DNA of 64,000 bases from Stemphylium vesicarium (lineage: Eukaryota > Ascomycota > Dothideomycetes > Pleosporales > Pleosporaceae): assembly GCA_004380135.1 (NCBI GenBank), contig QXCR01000064.1, forward strand, positions 95,808-159,807, in the 5' to 3' direction. The notes below the pieces were generated by a model that worked only from the letters and a program-made list of their open reading frames with translations, had not been told where the DNA came from and ran no database searches. A program made the position numbers and the translations under genes. Positions 53,387 through 64,000 of this stretch are shown in pieces; within the stretch, counting starts at the first letter, position 1, and every line of letters starts with the position of its first letter.

Positions 53387-54559
53387 ATGACGATGCTGCG
53401 CGCCCTACGAAGAACCACGTTGCCGAAAACATCCTCAAAACAGGCACAAATCGGCTACAATCTTTCTGGAAAGCCAACTTTGTGTACCAACAAATCGACC
53501 TTTTCTTCAACAACAAGAAACATGAACACGCTACAAGAAGGAAGCCGAGTATACAAGGCGTTCCAGAAGGGTGGAACAACATTTGGAGGATGGCAGGTTA
53601 GTTAAGCATTCGGACGTGGAGACTCTGGTTTTGAGCAATATGCTGACGGATGATAGATGCTCCCTGGTACAAACCACGCTCGTGCCATTGCGCGTTCAGG
53701 CGTGGACTGGATATGCGTCGATACCGAGCATGGCAACATCAACGACAGCCAGATGCACGAAGCCGTGACAGCTATAGCGCATGCGGGCGTGAGTCCTCTG
53801 GTACGGATAGCCTCGAACGAGCCATGGATGGTTAAGCGTAAGTTATCTGACGCTCTTTGACGGAAGCGGGCAGCATGCCTTTCAAAACAGCAATCGTAAT
53901 TCCTAACATGATTCAGGAGCCCTCGACTGCGGTGCCCACGGCGTCATAGTCCCCCTCATCTACACCGTCGCCGACGCCCAGAAACTTGTTTCCTCGGCGA
54001 AATTCCCTCCCCAGGGAACTCGCGGTTTCGGATCTCCGCTGCCAACCCAGTGCTTCAATAACGAGCCTTTAACCTACTACCTACAGCATGCCAATTCGTA
54101 AGTATAACCAAAACATACACACCTCTTGGACCGTTGATGGCTAATTCCTCTACTCACACCCTTAGCACTCTCTTGACTATTGTCCAGATAGAAACCGCTT
54201 CAGCTCTTGAACATGTCCGCGAAATTGCCGCCCTGCCTGGAGTGGATTGCTTGTTCATTGGCCCATTCGATCTTGGAAACAACATTGGCCATCCGATCCT
54301 AACTTCGAAGATGGCACCCGAGTTGGGAGATGCTATCGAGAAGATCAAAGAGGCGGCCCATGCAGAAGGCAAGAAAGTGGCCATGTATTGTAATTCGGGA
54401 GAGGATGCGAGAAGATACGCAGAAAGAGGTTTCGACATGGTTAGTGTGTTGACGGACCAGATGGGTATCACTGGCGCATTCCAGCAGAGTTTGGGGGTGG
54501 CTAGTGGAAAGCTAGAAGGCAATGGAGATAAGGGGGTTAAGGGATATGATGGAAAGTGA
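53387..54559 (+). CDS. HpcH/HpaI-family class II aldolase
   Basis: Four exons (53387-53596, 53657-53837, 53917-54097, 54166-54559) give 321 residues. The barrel motifs are GVDWICVDTEHGNI, PLVRIASNEPW, LDCGAHGVIVPLI, FGSPLPTQ, IVQIETASALEHV (metal-binding Glu) and DCLFIGPFDLGNN. The N-terminal ~45 residues are basic and Ser/Thr-rich, so mitochondrial import is possible; ATGs near 53520 would give a cytosolic form. Family reaction: reversible cleavage of 4-hydroxy-2-oxo-acids to pyruvate and an aldehyde. The substrate cannot be told from sequence. All three introns fall between or within barrel motifs and restore them. Confidence 0.9.
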
Positions 54560-54924
54560 ATAAGGTTTCAATGATAATGACTTGATTACACTTTTATTGG
54601 TTGCAAACTCTGAGTCGGATCTAGCATGCTCGCAGAGTCATCTCAGTGCTATCTAACTTCTAAAGACAGCAGATGCAGTCTGGAAGACGAGAGGTCATCT
54701 GCCGCAAAACACGACCAGGGAAAAGAAGACTGTTGCCAGGTACAAGGTATAGAACTGCCGTGAGATGCTTGCGTCGTACATAATCGTACATGAATGAAAA
54801 AGGCCGTAGGTGTTAGGGCGACTTGAAGTTCCATGGTTGAAGGTGGGATTTTGAGGTTCAAGGAGTGCGAAGTAAAGTATCGGAGGCTAGATGGGGCTTA
54901 GGTCGCTCTGCGAGACTACAGCAG
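54560..54924. other. Convergent intergenic, aldolase / threonine aspartase
   Basis: 365 bp of 3' regions. No gene is supported. Confidence 0.5.
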
Positions 54925-56934
54925 TCATCGACGGGAAGCTGACTTGACCTTCTTGTTGCGCCTCATGGGCATCATGCGACCGCCTTGAGCAATCTGGCCG
55001 TTGCCGTTGCTGCGTGACATGGAGCAGGCCGGCCGGTCGTCATCGGAGGACATGGAAGCCATGGCGAACGAATCAGTGTTGTGTCCATAATAGAGCAACA
55101 CGCCGGCACGCATCTTCTTAACACCAAGGATGCCGATGGCGCCGGCCGAGTTACTGTGCTTGACACTCGGATGGCCTGGAGAATGATTAGGACGCTTTCT
55201 GCAAGAGGTTTAAAGACCACGTACCCATGAACTCATTTTCGATCATGGCTTTCAGAGCTTCGTCTTCAGTGACCTCCACATACTCTCCGCCGCGACCTTT
55301 CTTAACACTTTGATAGATTCGTTCGGCACATACGGTGGCGGCCATGGTCGTTGCCATATGCTCACCGGTTCCGCTCGTAACAGTAGCTACTGATGTCTGC
55401 TCTGAATCATCGGGATCCACAGGGATGACTGCAGCGCCTACTCCAACGAGAGCTGCAGGACCGACGCGTCCCCGATACTTCATACCAATGCCTCCTGAGG
55501 AAGCGCCACAGCCTATATTGCCCCAGCTGTCTATCGCAATAGCTCCAACAGTGTCAGTAATGTGGTCCTCCTCGGGTTGTTGCGGAGTGGGACCGGATGG
55601 CAATGGCTGCGAGGGTGCTGTGGCTGCGACCTTGCTGCCAAGAGTCTCTGGTATATGAGTACTCATCGCTGCGCCTCTAAATACTTCCGAGGGAGTTGCC
55701 TTCGCTGTATGCCCACTTGAGGCGGAGTCAGAGTCCTCGCCAGAACCATCGGCCCAAGCCTTGCGTGGAGAGATCGCGTGCATTACCCTGTATGGGGCAT
55801 CTTCCATGATGCTGTCGTAAGGTGAATCACGAGTTGTGTGCGTATCTCCGTACTGCTTCAGGGTAGGTATGGTCTGTGTGCTGTTGATAAGAGCGTTACG
55901 AGAAGAATCGGCCACTGTGTAAGGGAGTACATCGGCAACCGGTGGTGCCTGATCAGACTCTTCCGGGATAGTGATCTGTTCGTCACTAAACCAAGAGCTC
56001 GAGGACCGGTCTGAGGGAGGCAGCGAAGGATCAGATCGAGTGCTCTCCCCTTGGTCGTACATGACATCGTCGGAAGGCGGTGGAGAGTGAGACTGTGAGA
56101 AGGGCGCACAGGCTGCCAACAAGCTCTGAGTATGTTGCTCACGTAAGCGGTTCTGTTCTCGCTCATTTTCAGGCGCCATGTCATCTCTGATCTTCCAACA
56201 TGATGGGTGTGCGCCGCTCTTCTTGGATTTGCGCTCAGCGGATCTCAGATCAGAACGCCATCGTATCCAGCGGTCTTTGGCTGCTGGTGAGATCAGTGCA
56301 TCGTGAGGCAGGATCGGCATGCCCATCTCTATCGCGAAATTGGTAGCGCCTTGCGAGACGAGAAGATTGGGAGGCACCCGGCGTAGCGTAAGAGGATCCA
56401 TAGTGTGGTCGTGGACCATGCGCGCTAAGGAAATGGGGTTCTTGATTTCTAACCGAATCCGTCAGTATTTAACAATGCATTGAGAGTCAGTAACTTACGA
56501 GCTACAGCCCCAACAGCCCCACTGCGCCCATAATGGTCAACGACGGAGGCATCGCATTCTACAACGCCGTCCATAGCCAGGTTGCTCCCGTATCCGGCGT
56601 TGGTGATCTCTCGGTCTTCGAGCGTCTTGATGGCCACCTCGACGGCATCCAACGCAGAGCCTCCATTCTTAAGAATGAGCATGGCAAGCTGTGCAGCACT
56701 TGATAGGATCAGCAAAGGCCACCTCAGTATCACACATAGTGCCAGGACGACCACTCACTCGTTGCATGCCTCAAGGTGAATTCTCTCGTTCTGATGACTG
56801 TGATAGCCCGCACCAGCGTGTACATATATGCAGCACAAATCGTCGTTAGGCGGACTACGCGAAGCTTTGCGTGTTTGTGTATCCACGTGATATGCTCCGT
56901 CTATAGGAGCATACTGATGACTAGGAACCGACAT
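54925..56934 (-). CDS. Threonine aspartase / asparaginase-2 family Ntn-hydrolase
   Basis: Four exons (56759-56934, 56499-56698, 55225-56448, 54925-55175) give 616 residues. The alpha part has YVHAGAGYHS, ILKNGGSALDAVEVAI and NAGYGSNLAMDGVVECDA. The autocleavage site is DTVGAIAID, with Thr425 as predicted nucleophile, followed by GNIGCGASSGGIGMK and GRVG. Between them lies a ~250-residue disordered Ser/Pro/Asp-rich insert (PPPSDD.., GSGEDSDSASSG) not present in bacterial homologues. Such enzymes cleave themselves into two chains; taspases cut proteins after Asp, asparaginases hydrolyse asparagine or iso-Asp peptides. Which applies here is undecided. The C-terminus is basic (RRNKKVKSASRR) and may be a nuclear signal, favouring a taspase. 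Confidence 0.9.
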
Positions 56935-57771
56935 GCCTTTGTGTACTGAAAATCGCCGGCGGAGATTTCGGAGACGAGGAGCGAACGTATCCAGCGTATG
57001 GCTAGATGATTGCCGCTCTCAGAAGGCTCTGTGGTGAGCGTTGGGCTGAACGATCCTGTGCAAGCAGCGTCTATGATAAGCACGTGCTCGGTGCAAATTG
57101 GTGCGGGGCAGTTGGGTATCGTGGAGTTTCAGCAAAGACGTTCTTCAGACGGCCATTCGAGAGCAAGATAGCTTTAGGATGGATAGAGAAATAGGTAGTG
57201 TGGAGACAACCGAGGCGGACGAAGAGAGAGACGAAGAAGAATGGAATCAATGAAGGGGTCGAGTCGGTGTAGAAGGGACTGCGTGCTGTGGCCGGATGTG
57301 CAATGAGAGTGGGAGATGCCCAGTGAGCGCTGTAGGATGGCAGTTAGTGAGGGTGAGATTAGCAGCAATGTCAGAGTTTCGCTGGTGATGGCTCCTTCCT
57401 TTGCGCCTGCTTAATCCATGTGCGTGGTAGACGACTCGTCATGCGTGACACATCATGATTCCCATGTAGCAGGCACGGCAGTCTAGAGGAAAGGAGCAAC
57501 TGCGTTTGTTTGCATTGACACGGTAAGCTGCCGCGTCGTCCATAAAAAGTCACGGCGATAGCGTCCACCCCCGCCATTGCGTCTCATTTCCGCCGCCAAG
57601 GGCGGAGCGGGGCGGCGCCTGATTCGACGACAGCCCACATGCACCGACACCGACCTCCGCCATCACCACTCTGACGAAGCCACCTCCACACCCGATCCTC
57701 GCTTTTCCTCTCACACCCGGCATCACCTGAGCTGCTGTGCATATTTGTTTTTGCAGCAAGCAGCCGCAAAG
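56935..57771. other. Divergent promoter, threonine aspartase / arp3
   Basis: 837 bp serving both genes. No further gene is supported. Confidence 0.5.
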
Positions 57772-59308
57772 ATGGCGTCCCAAACCCCCGCCGTTGTCAT
57801 GGACAAGTAAGCTCCCAGCTGCCTGCGGGCATCTCGACGCCGATTGAGTACTGACGTTGGCATGTAGCGGTACGGGATACTCGAAGCTCGGTATGCTACA
57901 CAGTGTATTGAGATGCTCCTGCTTTTAGTAACACCCGCCCCTAGGTTTCGCCGGCAACGACTCCCCGTCCTTCGTCTTTCCCACTGCGATAGCTACCAAG
58001 GGCCCAACTGGCGGTAGCGGCGGATCAGGCTCTGGACGCCCAGCTGTCGCGAACAAGCCTTCTTTTCTGACTGGTGGAGCTGGCCCCGGCGGACATCTGT
58101 CTGGAAAGCGTGGCACCGAGGACCTGGACTTCTTCATTGGCGATGAAGCTCTGGCCGCAGCAGGAGGCGCGGGCTATGGTATCAACTACCCAATTAGGCA
58201 CGGGCAGATTGACAATTGGGTATGACGAGGCGTATCAAAGGAGAAGCGATATACTGATGGGAGGCAGGATCTTATGGAACGCTTCTGGTCCAACTCGATA
58301 TTCAAGTACCTGAGAGTGGAGCCCGAAGACCACCACTTCCTACTGACAGAGCCGGTACGAGGACCCGTGCTAGACCATCCAACATCGTTACTGACCCACG
58401 CCTAGCCACTGAACCCTCCCGAGAACCGTGAAGCCACCGCCGAGATCATGTTCGAGTCCTTCAACGTCGCCGGGCTCTACATCGCTGTACAAGCTGTGCT
58501 CGCACTGGCCGCGTCATGGACAAGCTCCAAGGTGCAGGACCGATCGCTCACTGGTACCGTCATCGACTCCGGAGCTGGTGTCACGCACGTTATTCCAGTT
58601 GCCGAAGGCTACGTCATTGGCTCCTCGATCAAGAGTGTTCCCATCGCCGGTCGTGACATTACCAACTTCGTCCAATCGCTCCTCCGAGAACGCGGCGAGC
58701 CCGACTCATCTCTGCAGACTGCCGAACGCATCAAGGAGGAATACTGCTATGTCTGCCCAGACATCGTCAAGGAGTTTGCACGCTTTGACCGCGAATCCGA
58801 CGACCGATTCAAGAAGCACACGGTCAACTACCCCAACGGAAAGACCACATCCGTCGATGTCGGCTATGAGCGTTTCCTCGCCCCCGAAATATTCTTCAAC
58901 CCTGAGATCTACTCGTCCGATTTCCTGACTCCACTACCCACCATTGTCGATACCGTCATTCAATCCTCTCCCATCGATGTACGCAGAGGGTTGTACAAGA
59001 ACATTGTACTGTCCGGTGGTTCAACGCTCTACAAGGACTTTGGTCGCCGTTTGCAGCGTGACATTAGGCATATGGTGGATGACAGGATCAAGGCCTCCGA
59101 AGCACGAAGCGGAGGCGCGAAGAGTGGTGGTCTGGATGTACAGGTCATTACACACAAGAGACAAAGACACGGCCCTTGGTTCGGAGGTAGTTTGCTCGGT
59201 CAGACACCCGAGTTCAAGAGCTACTGCCACACCAAGGCCGAATATGACGAGATTGGTCCCAGCATTGTTCGAAGGTTCGCCCTCCTGGGTGGGCCGGGAA
59301 GCACATAA
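57772..59308 (+). CDS. ARP3: Actin-related protein 3 (Arp2/3 complex)
   Basis: Five exons (57772-57806, 57868-57890, 57945-58219, 58268-58354, 58406-59308) give 440 residues. The first three exons assemble the phosphate-1 loop (VVMDNGTGYSKLGFAG). Later blocks are DFFIGDEAL, YPIRHGQIDNWDLMERFW, LTEPPLNPPENREATAEIMFE, VIDSGAGVTHV, VLSGGSTLYKDF and WFGGSLLGQTPEF, matching Arp3 rather than actin or Arp2. The Gly/Ser insert TGGSGGSGSGRP is an Arp3-type loop extension. It nucleates branched actin filaments for endocytosis and polar growth. Five exons with small 5' exons resemble the tubulin gene's structure. Confidence 0.97.
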
Positions 59309-59606
59309 AAGGCTAGACAACATTGTAAGAGGCAAGTGTATATGTTGGAATGACTTACTGAGCGAGCACGAGATCACTGCAAAACCATCGAGAATGACAA
59401 GATTAACAGCACATGCCATGTCTTATTTGATCGTTCGACTTGAGTGATGTGCCTGTCTGTCAGGACTGTACTGGGGTCAGACACGAACATTTACTTCATG
59501 CACCCCCGCAGTACAGATGGCCTTTCAGTACATGTACACAGAAAAAAAAATCCAGTTGGGAGTTATAACTCAATAGGAGATTCTCCCATGTGATTAACAA
59601 AAGCAA

Positions 59607-61364
59607 CTACTCCTTCGCTGCCTTACCCGTCTTTCTTGTCAAGACAGCAACACCTTCAACGTGTCCCGTCTGTGGAAAGAAGTCGAACCCCCTCAGACTC
59701 TCAATCTCATAGCATCCCTCCCCTTTGCCGAACCCACCATCAACGCCCGTCATGCCACCGATCAAGACGCCGATATCCCTAGCCTGCGTGTGCACATTAC
59801 AGCTCACATACACGACTCTCGCAGGTCCGTACTGAATCAGCTGTCGCAGGAAAGATTCATCGCAGCCTTTGCGGGGCGGGTCGATCATGACGACTGTTTC
59901 GTCAGCGGGGGACTGGATGGAAGCGAAAAGGCGCGCAGCATCCGCGGCGATGAAGCGCGTCGAGCTTTCCGGGAGGTTGTTCAGACGTGCGTTCGTTGAT
60001 GCAGACTCTATGCTCGACGAGGAGATATCGATGCCCAACGAGGTCTCGAATAGGCTCGATAGGGTAATGGTGAAGAGACCGGAGCCGGAGTATGCGTCAA
60101 TGAGGTGAGTGATCTTGTGACCGGGGGTCTGAGGCAGAATATGCTCGCGGATGTACTGGGTGAATACGGGGAGGATACTGTTGTTGTTTTGGAAGAAGGA
60201 CCCGGCCGGGTTGACGAATTGGAAATCGTCGACGTATTCTGTGGATTTGGCGTTGGGGTCTGTGACGCAGATTTTGCGGTGGATGTGGTCGCCTCTGTCT
60301 TCAATTACAGCGTCCGCGTCTTCTTCCTTCGTCACGTCGTATTCTGATTTGGGGACCCGTGTGGTGCTCTCGCGGAGAAGGAGCGTGGCGCCTTTGTGGA
60401 ACTTGTCGATGGTGTTGGCAACGCGTTTGCGCTCGCGTTTGTTTCCTGCGCGTACGGCATCGGTGCCAATGGGGCAGTCTTCTATGTCGATTGTGTTTCT
60501 GGTGCCTTTCTTCATGAAGCCGATTGGTGGTACTTCTTTGAAGGTGCGCTTGATGCCGTTCCGGCCATCGCTTCGACGCGCATCTGGTGGACCGTCAAAG
60601 TGCGGGGTGAGTTTTGTGCGGTACCCATACTGTAAAGGCGATCCAATAGTGTCGCCAATGGTGGGAATGAGCTCAGGTGGTAGGTTGGAAAAGTTCTTGT
60701 AGGCCTTTTCTACGATGGACTTCTTATGTTGTAATTGAAAGTCGTAAGGCAGCATCTGGAATTGGCACCCTGAACAGCTGGAGAAGTATGGGCAGTTCAC
60801 AAGAGATGCGTCGCGATGTGTTGAGGGCGTGATCACCTTGACAAAGTCGGCCATCGAGTACTTCTCCTTCTCAAAGTGCTTGTGTGGGCGCGCGGTAACG
60901 ACATCTCCAGGGGCGCTGAAAGGCACAACGAAGACTTGGTCAGAATCTGAACCTTGCTGGAAACCGAGACCGTCTCCTGTGGATGATATCTCTTTGATTT
61001 CGACCGTGATTTCCTTGAACTTTTCTGGTAACTGAGTTGATGTATCTTTTCCTTCTCTTTCTAGCTTGAAATTCTTGATGAGCGCAGTAACATCCTCCAG
61101 CAAGACCTCCTCGTTGGTGCCATTCGTTTTAAGGATCTTACTCTGCTCCGCATGGCCGTTCTTCATTCGCTTGTTCTTGAACCTGTAGTTCCCTCGTGGT
61201 CCTTCCTCGCTGCGTAGAGGCGTCTCGGCATATCTCTTTGCGCCGTTGCTCTCAATGGGCGCAACGTTGTCTGCGGATGAAGCCATTCTGTAATTGGCAA
61301 TCTGGGAATATCGGCTACTGGCCGGCAGTGTCCGAAGCGGTCGCGAGAGAATTCGTGAGTACAT
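59607..61364 (-). CDS. TRM2: tRNA (uracil-5-)-methyltransferase Trm2
   Basis: A single 585-residue open frame from the ATG at 61364. The first ~25 residues (MYSRILSRPLRTLPASSR) look like a mitochondrial presequence; an internal ATG at 61286 (MASSADN) would give a non-imported form. Order: TRAM-like beta barrel (GDGLGFQQ, VVPFSAPGD), a cysteine cluster CPYFSSCSGCQFQ as in RumA/TrmA relatives, and the SAM-dependent domain with PAGSFFQNNN, LIDAYSGSGLFTI, MIDPPRKGCD and SCNVHTQARD, whose Cys is the catalytic nucleophile. It makes m5U54 in the T-loop of tRNA. It is divergent from the uS5m gene with 204 bp between starts. Confidence 0.95.
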   Translation of the reverse strand: MYSRILSRPLRTLPASSRYSQIANYRMASSADNVAPIESNGAKRYAETPLRSEEGPRGNYRFKNKRMKNGHAEQSKILKTNGTNEEVLLEDVTALIKNFKLEREGKDTSTQLPEKFKEITVEIKEISSTGDGLGFQQGSDSDQVFVVPFSAPGDVVTARPHKHFEKEKYSMADFVKVITPSTHRDASLVNCPYFSSCSGCQFQMLPYDFQLQHKKSIVEKAYKNFSNLPPELIPTIGDTIGSPLQYGYRTKLTPHFDGPPDARRSDGRNGIKRTFKEVPPIGFMKKGTRNTIDIEDCPIGTDAVRAGNKRERKRVANTIDKFHKGATLLLRESTTRVPKSEYDVTKEEDADAVIEDRGDHIHRKICVTDPNAKSTEYVDDFQFVNPAGSFFQNNNSILPVFTQYIREHILPQTPGHKITHLIDAYSGSGLFTITLSSLFETSLGIDISSSSIESASTNARLNNLPESSTRFIAADAARLFASIQSPADETVVMIDPPRKGCDESFLRQLIQYGPARVVYVSCNVHTQARDIGVLIGGMTGVDGGFGKGEGCYEIESLRGFDFFPQTGHVEGVAVLTRKTGKAAKE

Positions 61365-61568
61365 GCAACAAATCTCACAGTCGAGAAAAGTTAGGTTAGT
61401 CACTGAGTCGAGCCGTCTGCGATTGGCCAGAACATTTACAGGCCATGCCGCTTAGTCAACTTTGAACTTTCCGAACTTCACTGTCGAGCACCACCAAGCG
61501 CGCAGGCCACCCGCTATTACCGTCCCCCTGCGCTCAATTGGCCCTCACACCGAGGTTCAAGGGCAACG

Positions 61569-62893
61569 ATGAGCGTCTGCCGTCCCGCCAGATGTCTCTT
61601 TACCAAGGCAGCGTCCACCACCCTTCCTAGGCCTCCTCCGCAACGCACCTTTCACGCCTCCGCATCTCGGCAAGCCCGCAAGAAGAGACCGCATTATCCG
61701 TCGATAAAGGCCGACGATCTCAAGCTGCTCAACCAGGCCGCCGAGGCAGAGTACCCAAAGTACGACACCAGCGAGACGACGCTCCTCGAGAAAAAGTACA
61801 CGCCCTCGCAAATCGCTGCTATCAAAGCCGCCGAATCTACAATTGACGCCCGAGATGTCCTCACACAGGGTCAGCGAAGGACAGACCCATGGCGGCTCAA
61901 CTACGAAGATGATCTTGCACAGGTCGATCCGGTGACGGACAGGCCTGAGAAACTGACAGGCGACGACATTGAGGGCCCCAAGACTTTCCGAATCGCCAAC
62001 GAGGTCGAGCGTGACGAGAATATATCCCGCATTGCATCGGAGAACCTGGCAAAGATGTACCCGAACGGCATTCCAGATGACGACCCGGGTCTGCAAAATG
62101 CCATGGACGCAGCAGTCACCCAGGCTGCTCTCGACCCGCGCGCAACATATACCTCCAACAACCCTGCCGCCCTGCAAGCATTGGGTGACGAGCGTCACTC
62201 TGTCGTCGCACCCGATCTGCCCAGGGTAGAAAACCGCATGGCTCGTCAAACCCGCAGACTCTCTACCGAAGAAGAGGAGGACCCGCGACAAAAGCGCCTT
62301 TTGCAATACTTGGGATGGGACAAGCAGAAGCTGCGCAGCATCAGAGTGAAGACACTCGTCACACACGGTGTCACCAACCAAACGCGCATGGGCAAGATTA
62401 GGAGTTTATACTTCCTTACCATTGCGGGGAACCAAGATGGTCTACTAGGCGTAGGAGAGGGCAAGTCAGTAGAACCAGAAGAAGGCCGAAAACAAAGCGT
62501 CATGAGCGCAATCAGGAACATGAGGCCCGTCCCCCGCTACGAGAACAGGACGACATTTGGAGACTTGGAGAAGAAGGTTGGCGCCACAAAGGTCCAGCTT
62601 TTCTCCAGACCACCAGGTACGCCATACGCACATATTAGCACCACCCACTGCATCTTACTAATTCAACCCCAGGTTTCGGTCTCCGCGTCCAACATCTCAT
62701 CTTCGAGCTCGCGCGTGCCGCCGGTCTCCAGGACCTCTCTGCCAAAACTCCCCGCTCAAGGAATAAGATGAACGTCATCAAGGCGACTTGGGAAGCTCTC
62801 ACCAACCAGAGACTACCCGACGAGATTGCCCGAGCACGAGGCAAGAAGTTGGTCGATGTGCGCAAGGTGTACTATGGAGGGTCTATTCACTAG
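61569..62893 (+). CDS. MRPS5: Mitochondrial small-subunit ribosomal protein uS5m
   Basis: Two exons (61569-62616 and 62673-62893; 56-bp intron) give 422 residues. The N-terminus (MSVCRPARCLFTKAASTTLPR, HASASRQARKKR) is a clear presequence. The first ~240 residues are mitochondrial-specific. The S5 fold follows: VKTLVTHGVTNQTRMGKIRSLYFLTIAGN, LLGVGEGKS, VQLFSRPPGFGLRVQHLIFELA, and INVVxAT-like MNVIKATWEAL. It helps form the mRNA entry site and decoding region of the mitoribosome. Splicing joins RPPG to FGLRV and is required for the C-terminal S5 domain. Confidence 0.93.
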
Positions 62894-63173
62894 ATGGATA
62901 GACATCTTCCATCTTCATTGTATGATATGATATTGGTAGTAGGCGACATGGGGGGAATTGTACCATACGCATGCACATAGCATTGGGCGGCTGCGCGTTT
63001 GTAGAAATCTTGTGTATCCATACCATACCATTTTACCTTGCACGATCACACCTCCAGTATATCCTCTTGTATATGTATGTTTGTTATTGACCATTGTAAA
63101 ACTTGTCTTCCGGGGTATCATATCTCATTTGCCTCTTCTCGCCCACCACCACTACCATCACCAAGCCATTTTC

Positions 63174-63629
63174 TCACATATCATCACCATCCCTCCCCAT
63201 ACCCATCCCACCAAACCTCTCCGCCAACCCACCACCACCACCTCTATCCTCATCATTATCCGTATCAATCTGCTGATTCAACACAATACTATACACACTC
63301 GCCTTGAGCAGCGTAAACACCAACGACGTCTTTCTCTCAAGACCGCGGAGTCCGTCGAGGATGGCGGCGCTGGGGTTGTTCGAGAGCATGAGGAGGAGGG
63401 AGGACATCTGATTACACACGATAACTTGTTAGTGAATCGAAGGCGCTTGGGTGGAAGAAAACGATAGATAGAGGCGGGATAGGGAAATAAAAGAAGGACG
63501 AACAGTATTCAGGTTCCCTAATAATCGCGCGTATTCATCCAAGACTTCTTGCTCGAGCGGCGTGAGACTTTCTTCTCCGTCTGAGGTCTGTGAGGCGGAG
63601 AGGTCTTGCGAGGGGGGTTCGGATGCCAT
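63174..63629 (-). CDS. DAD3: DASH complex subunit Dad3
   Basis: Two exons (63504-63629 and 63174-63407; 96-bp intron with donor GTTCGT) give 119 residues. The joined core reads LDEYARLLGNLNT then MSSLLLMLSNNPSAAILDGLRGLERK and TSLVFTLLKASVYSIVLNQQI, the Dad3 signature. A Gly/Asp-rich tail follows. The DASH/Dam1 ring couples kinetochores to microtubule plus ends. The donor lacks the usual purine at position 3, like that of the HMG-box gene. Confidence 0.93.
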
Positions 63630-63814
63630 GATTGTCTCTTCGTTTTTCTCCCTTCGTTTCTCTTCTTGTTTGTTTCGCGGGTCCTCGCTCTGGGGATTGG
63701 TGTGGGGGGCGTATGTTGCACAGTGGAGGTGTCCGTGTGGCCTCGAAAGGATGTGGTTGTATGTTGTGAGTAGCGGGGCTGTTTACTGCTCGCGTGGAGC
63801 GGGAGTCTTTGGAG

Positions 63815-64000
63815 ATGGATTTCCGCTGTAAGCGTTGCGAGGAGAAGAACCTTCGGTGCTTCGTTGAAACGACCACTGGTCGTTGTGCCGGCTGCATTTC
63901 CGTTTCCGCGGACTGCAGTTTGTTTGTTTCTGAGGAAGAGTGGGAGAAGGTGCAGCGTGAGCGTCGTGAGAAAGAGTTGGAGGTGGCCCGGGCTGAAGAG
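63815..64000 (+). CDS. Cysteine-rich orphan, 5' end only
   Basis: Open from the ATG at 63815 to the window edge (62 codons). It starts MDFRCKRCEEKNLRC and continues CAGC and ADCSLFVSEEEW. The spacing C-x2-C-x6-C-x11-C-x2-C-x6-C resembles a Zn2Cys6 cluster but lacks its basic helix. A charged coiled coil (QRERREKELEVARAEE) begins at the edge. Probably a zinc-binding protein of unknown role; it shares a 185-bp divergent promoter with DAD3. Confidence 0.6.
   Translation, partial: MDFRCKRCEEKNLRCFVETTTGRCAGCISVSADCSLFVSEEEWEKVQRERREKELEVARAEE

Noticed and set aside
61557..62381. 274-codon minus-strand frame
   Set aside because: Antisense to uS5m; no recognisable protein features.
1..64000. tRNA genes, CRISPR arrays, complete transposons
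   Set aside because: No tRNA T-loop/acceptor pattern outside coding regions, no spaced direct-repeat array, and no transposase or reverse transcriptase reading frame were found by eye.

Overview
The window is nuclear DNA of a filamentous ascomycete. Genes are dense and lie on both strands. Introns are mostly 47-90 bp, with GT..AG ends and CTAAC/CTGAC-like branch sites. The gene set is typically fungal: Zn2Cys6 regulators, a Cpc1-type bZIP factor, a DASH subunit and a Dad3/Arp3/CK2-beta housekeeping background. Overall style suggests a Dothideomycete, probably Pleosporales; this is inference, not proof. Exon structures given here were built by hand from reading frames, splice signals and family knowledge.

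Layout. 0-11.4 kb: the 3' end of a branched-chain aminotransferase, a mitochondrial HMG-box protein, a CLC chloride/proton antiporter, beta-tubulin, an alkaline ceramidase, prefoldin subunit 1 and the E2 subunit of branched-chain keto-acid dehydrogenase. 11.9-19.7 kb: a secreted MRJP/yellow-like protein, the replication factor Sld3 and a serine-rich orphan. 21.5-29.2 kb: one very large (~2,500-residue) low-complexity gene built from repeated Trp-Gly/poly-Lys cassettes separated by EP-rich and coiled-coil spacers. 30-31.2 kb: CK2-beta.

32.3-47 kb is the accessory part. It holds a SNF2-type helicase gene broken by six in-frame stops and a frameshift, the Cpc1 bZIP gene with an uORF-bearing leader, an AflR-like Zn2Cys6 regulator, and three relics of a C2H2 zinc-finger family with an N-terminal PCNA-binding-like motif. 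The long gene-poor gaps are here too.

48-64 kb is again dense: an atypical SDR, a CHORD-CS co-chaperone, a glutaredoxin-like protein, a Zn2Cys6 regulator that lacks its first zinc cysteine, an HpcH-type aldolase, a threonine aspartase, Arp3, Trm2, mitochondrial ribosomal protein uS5m, Dad3 and the start of a cysteine-rich orphan.

Functional links: aminotransferase and E2 both act in branched-chain amino-acid breakdown; beta-tubulin, Dad3, prefoldin and Arp3 are cytoskeleton genes; Trm2 and uS5m are a divergent pair tied to tRNA and mitochondrial translation. These look like chance neighbours rather than a cluster. No secondary-metabolite core enzyme, complete transposon, CRISPR array or tRNA gene was seen.
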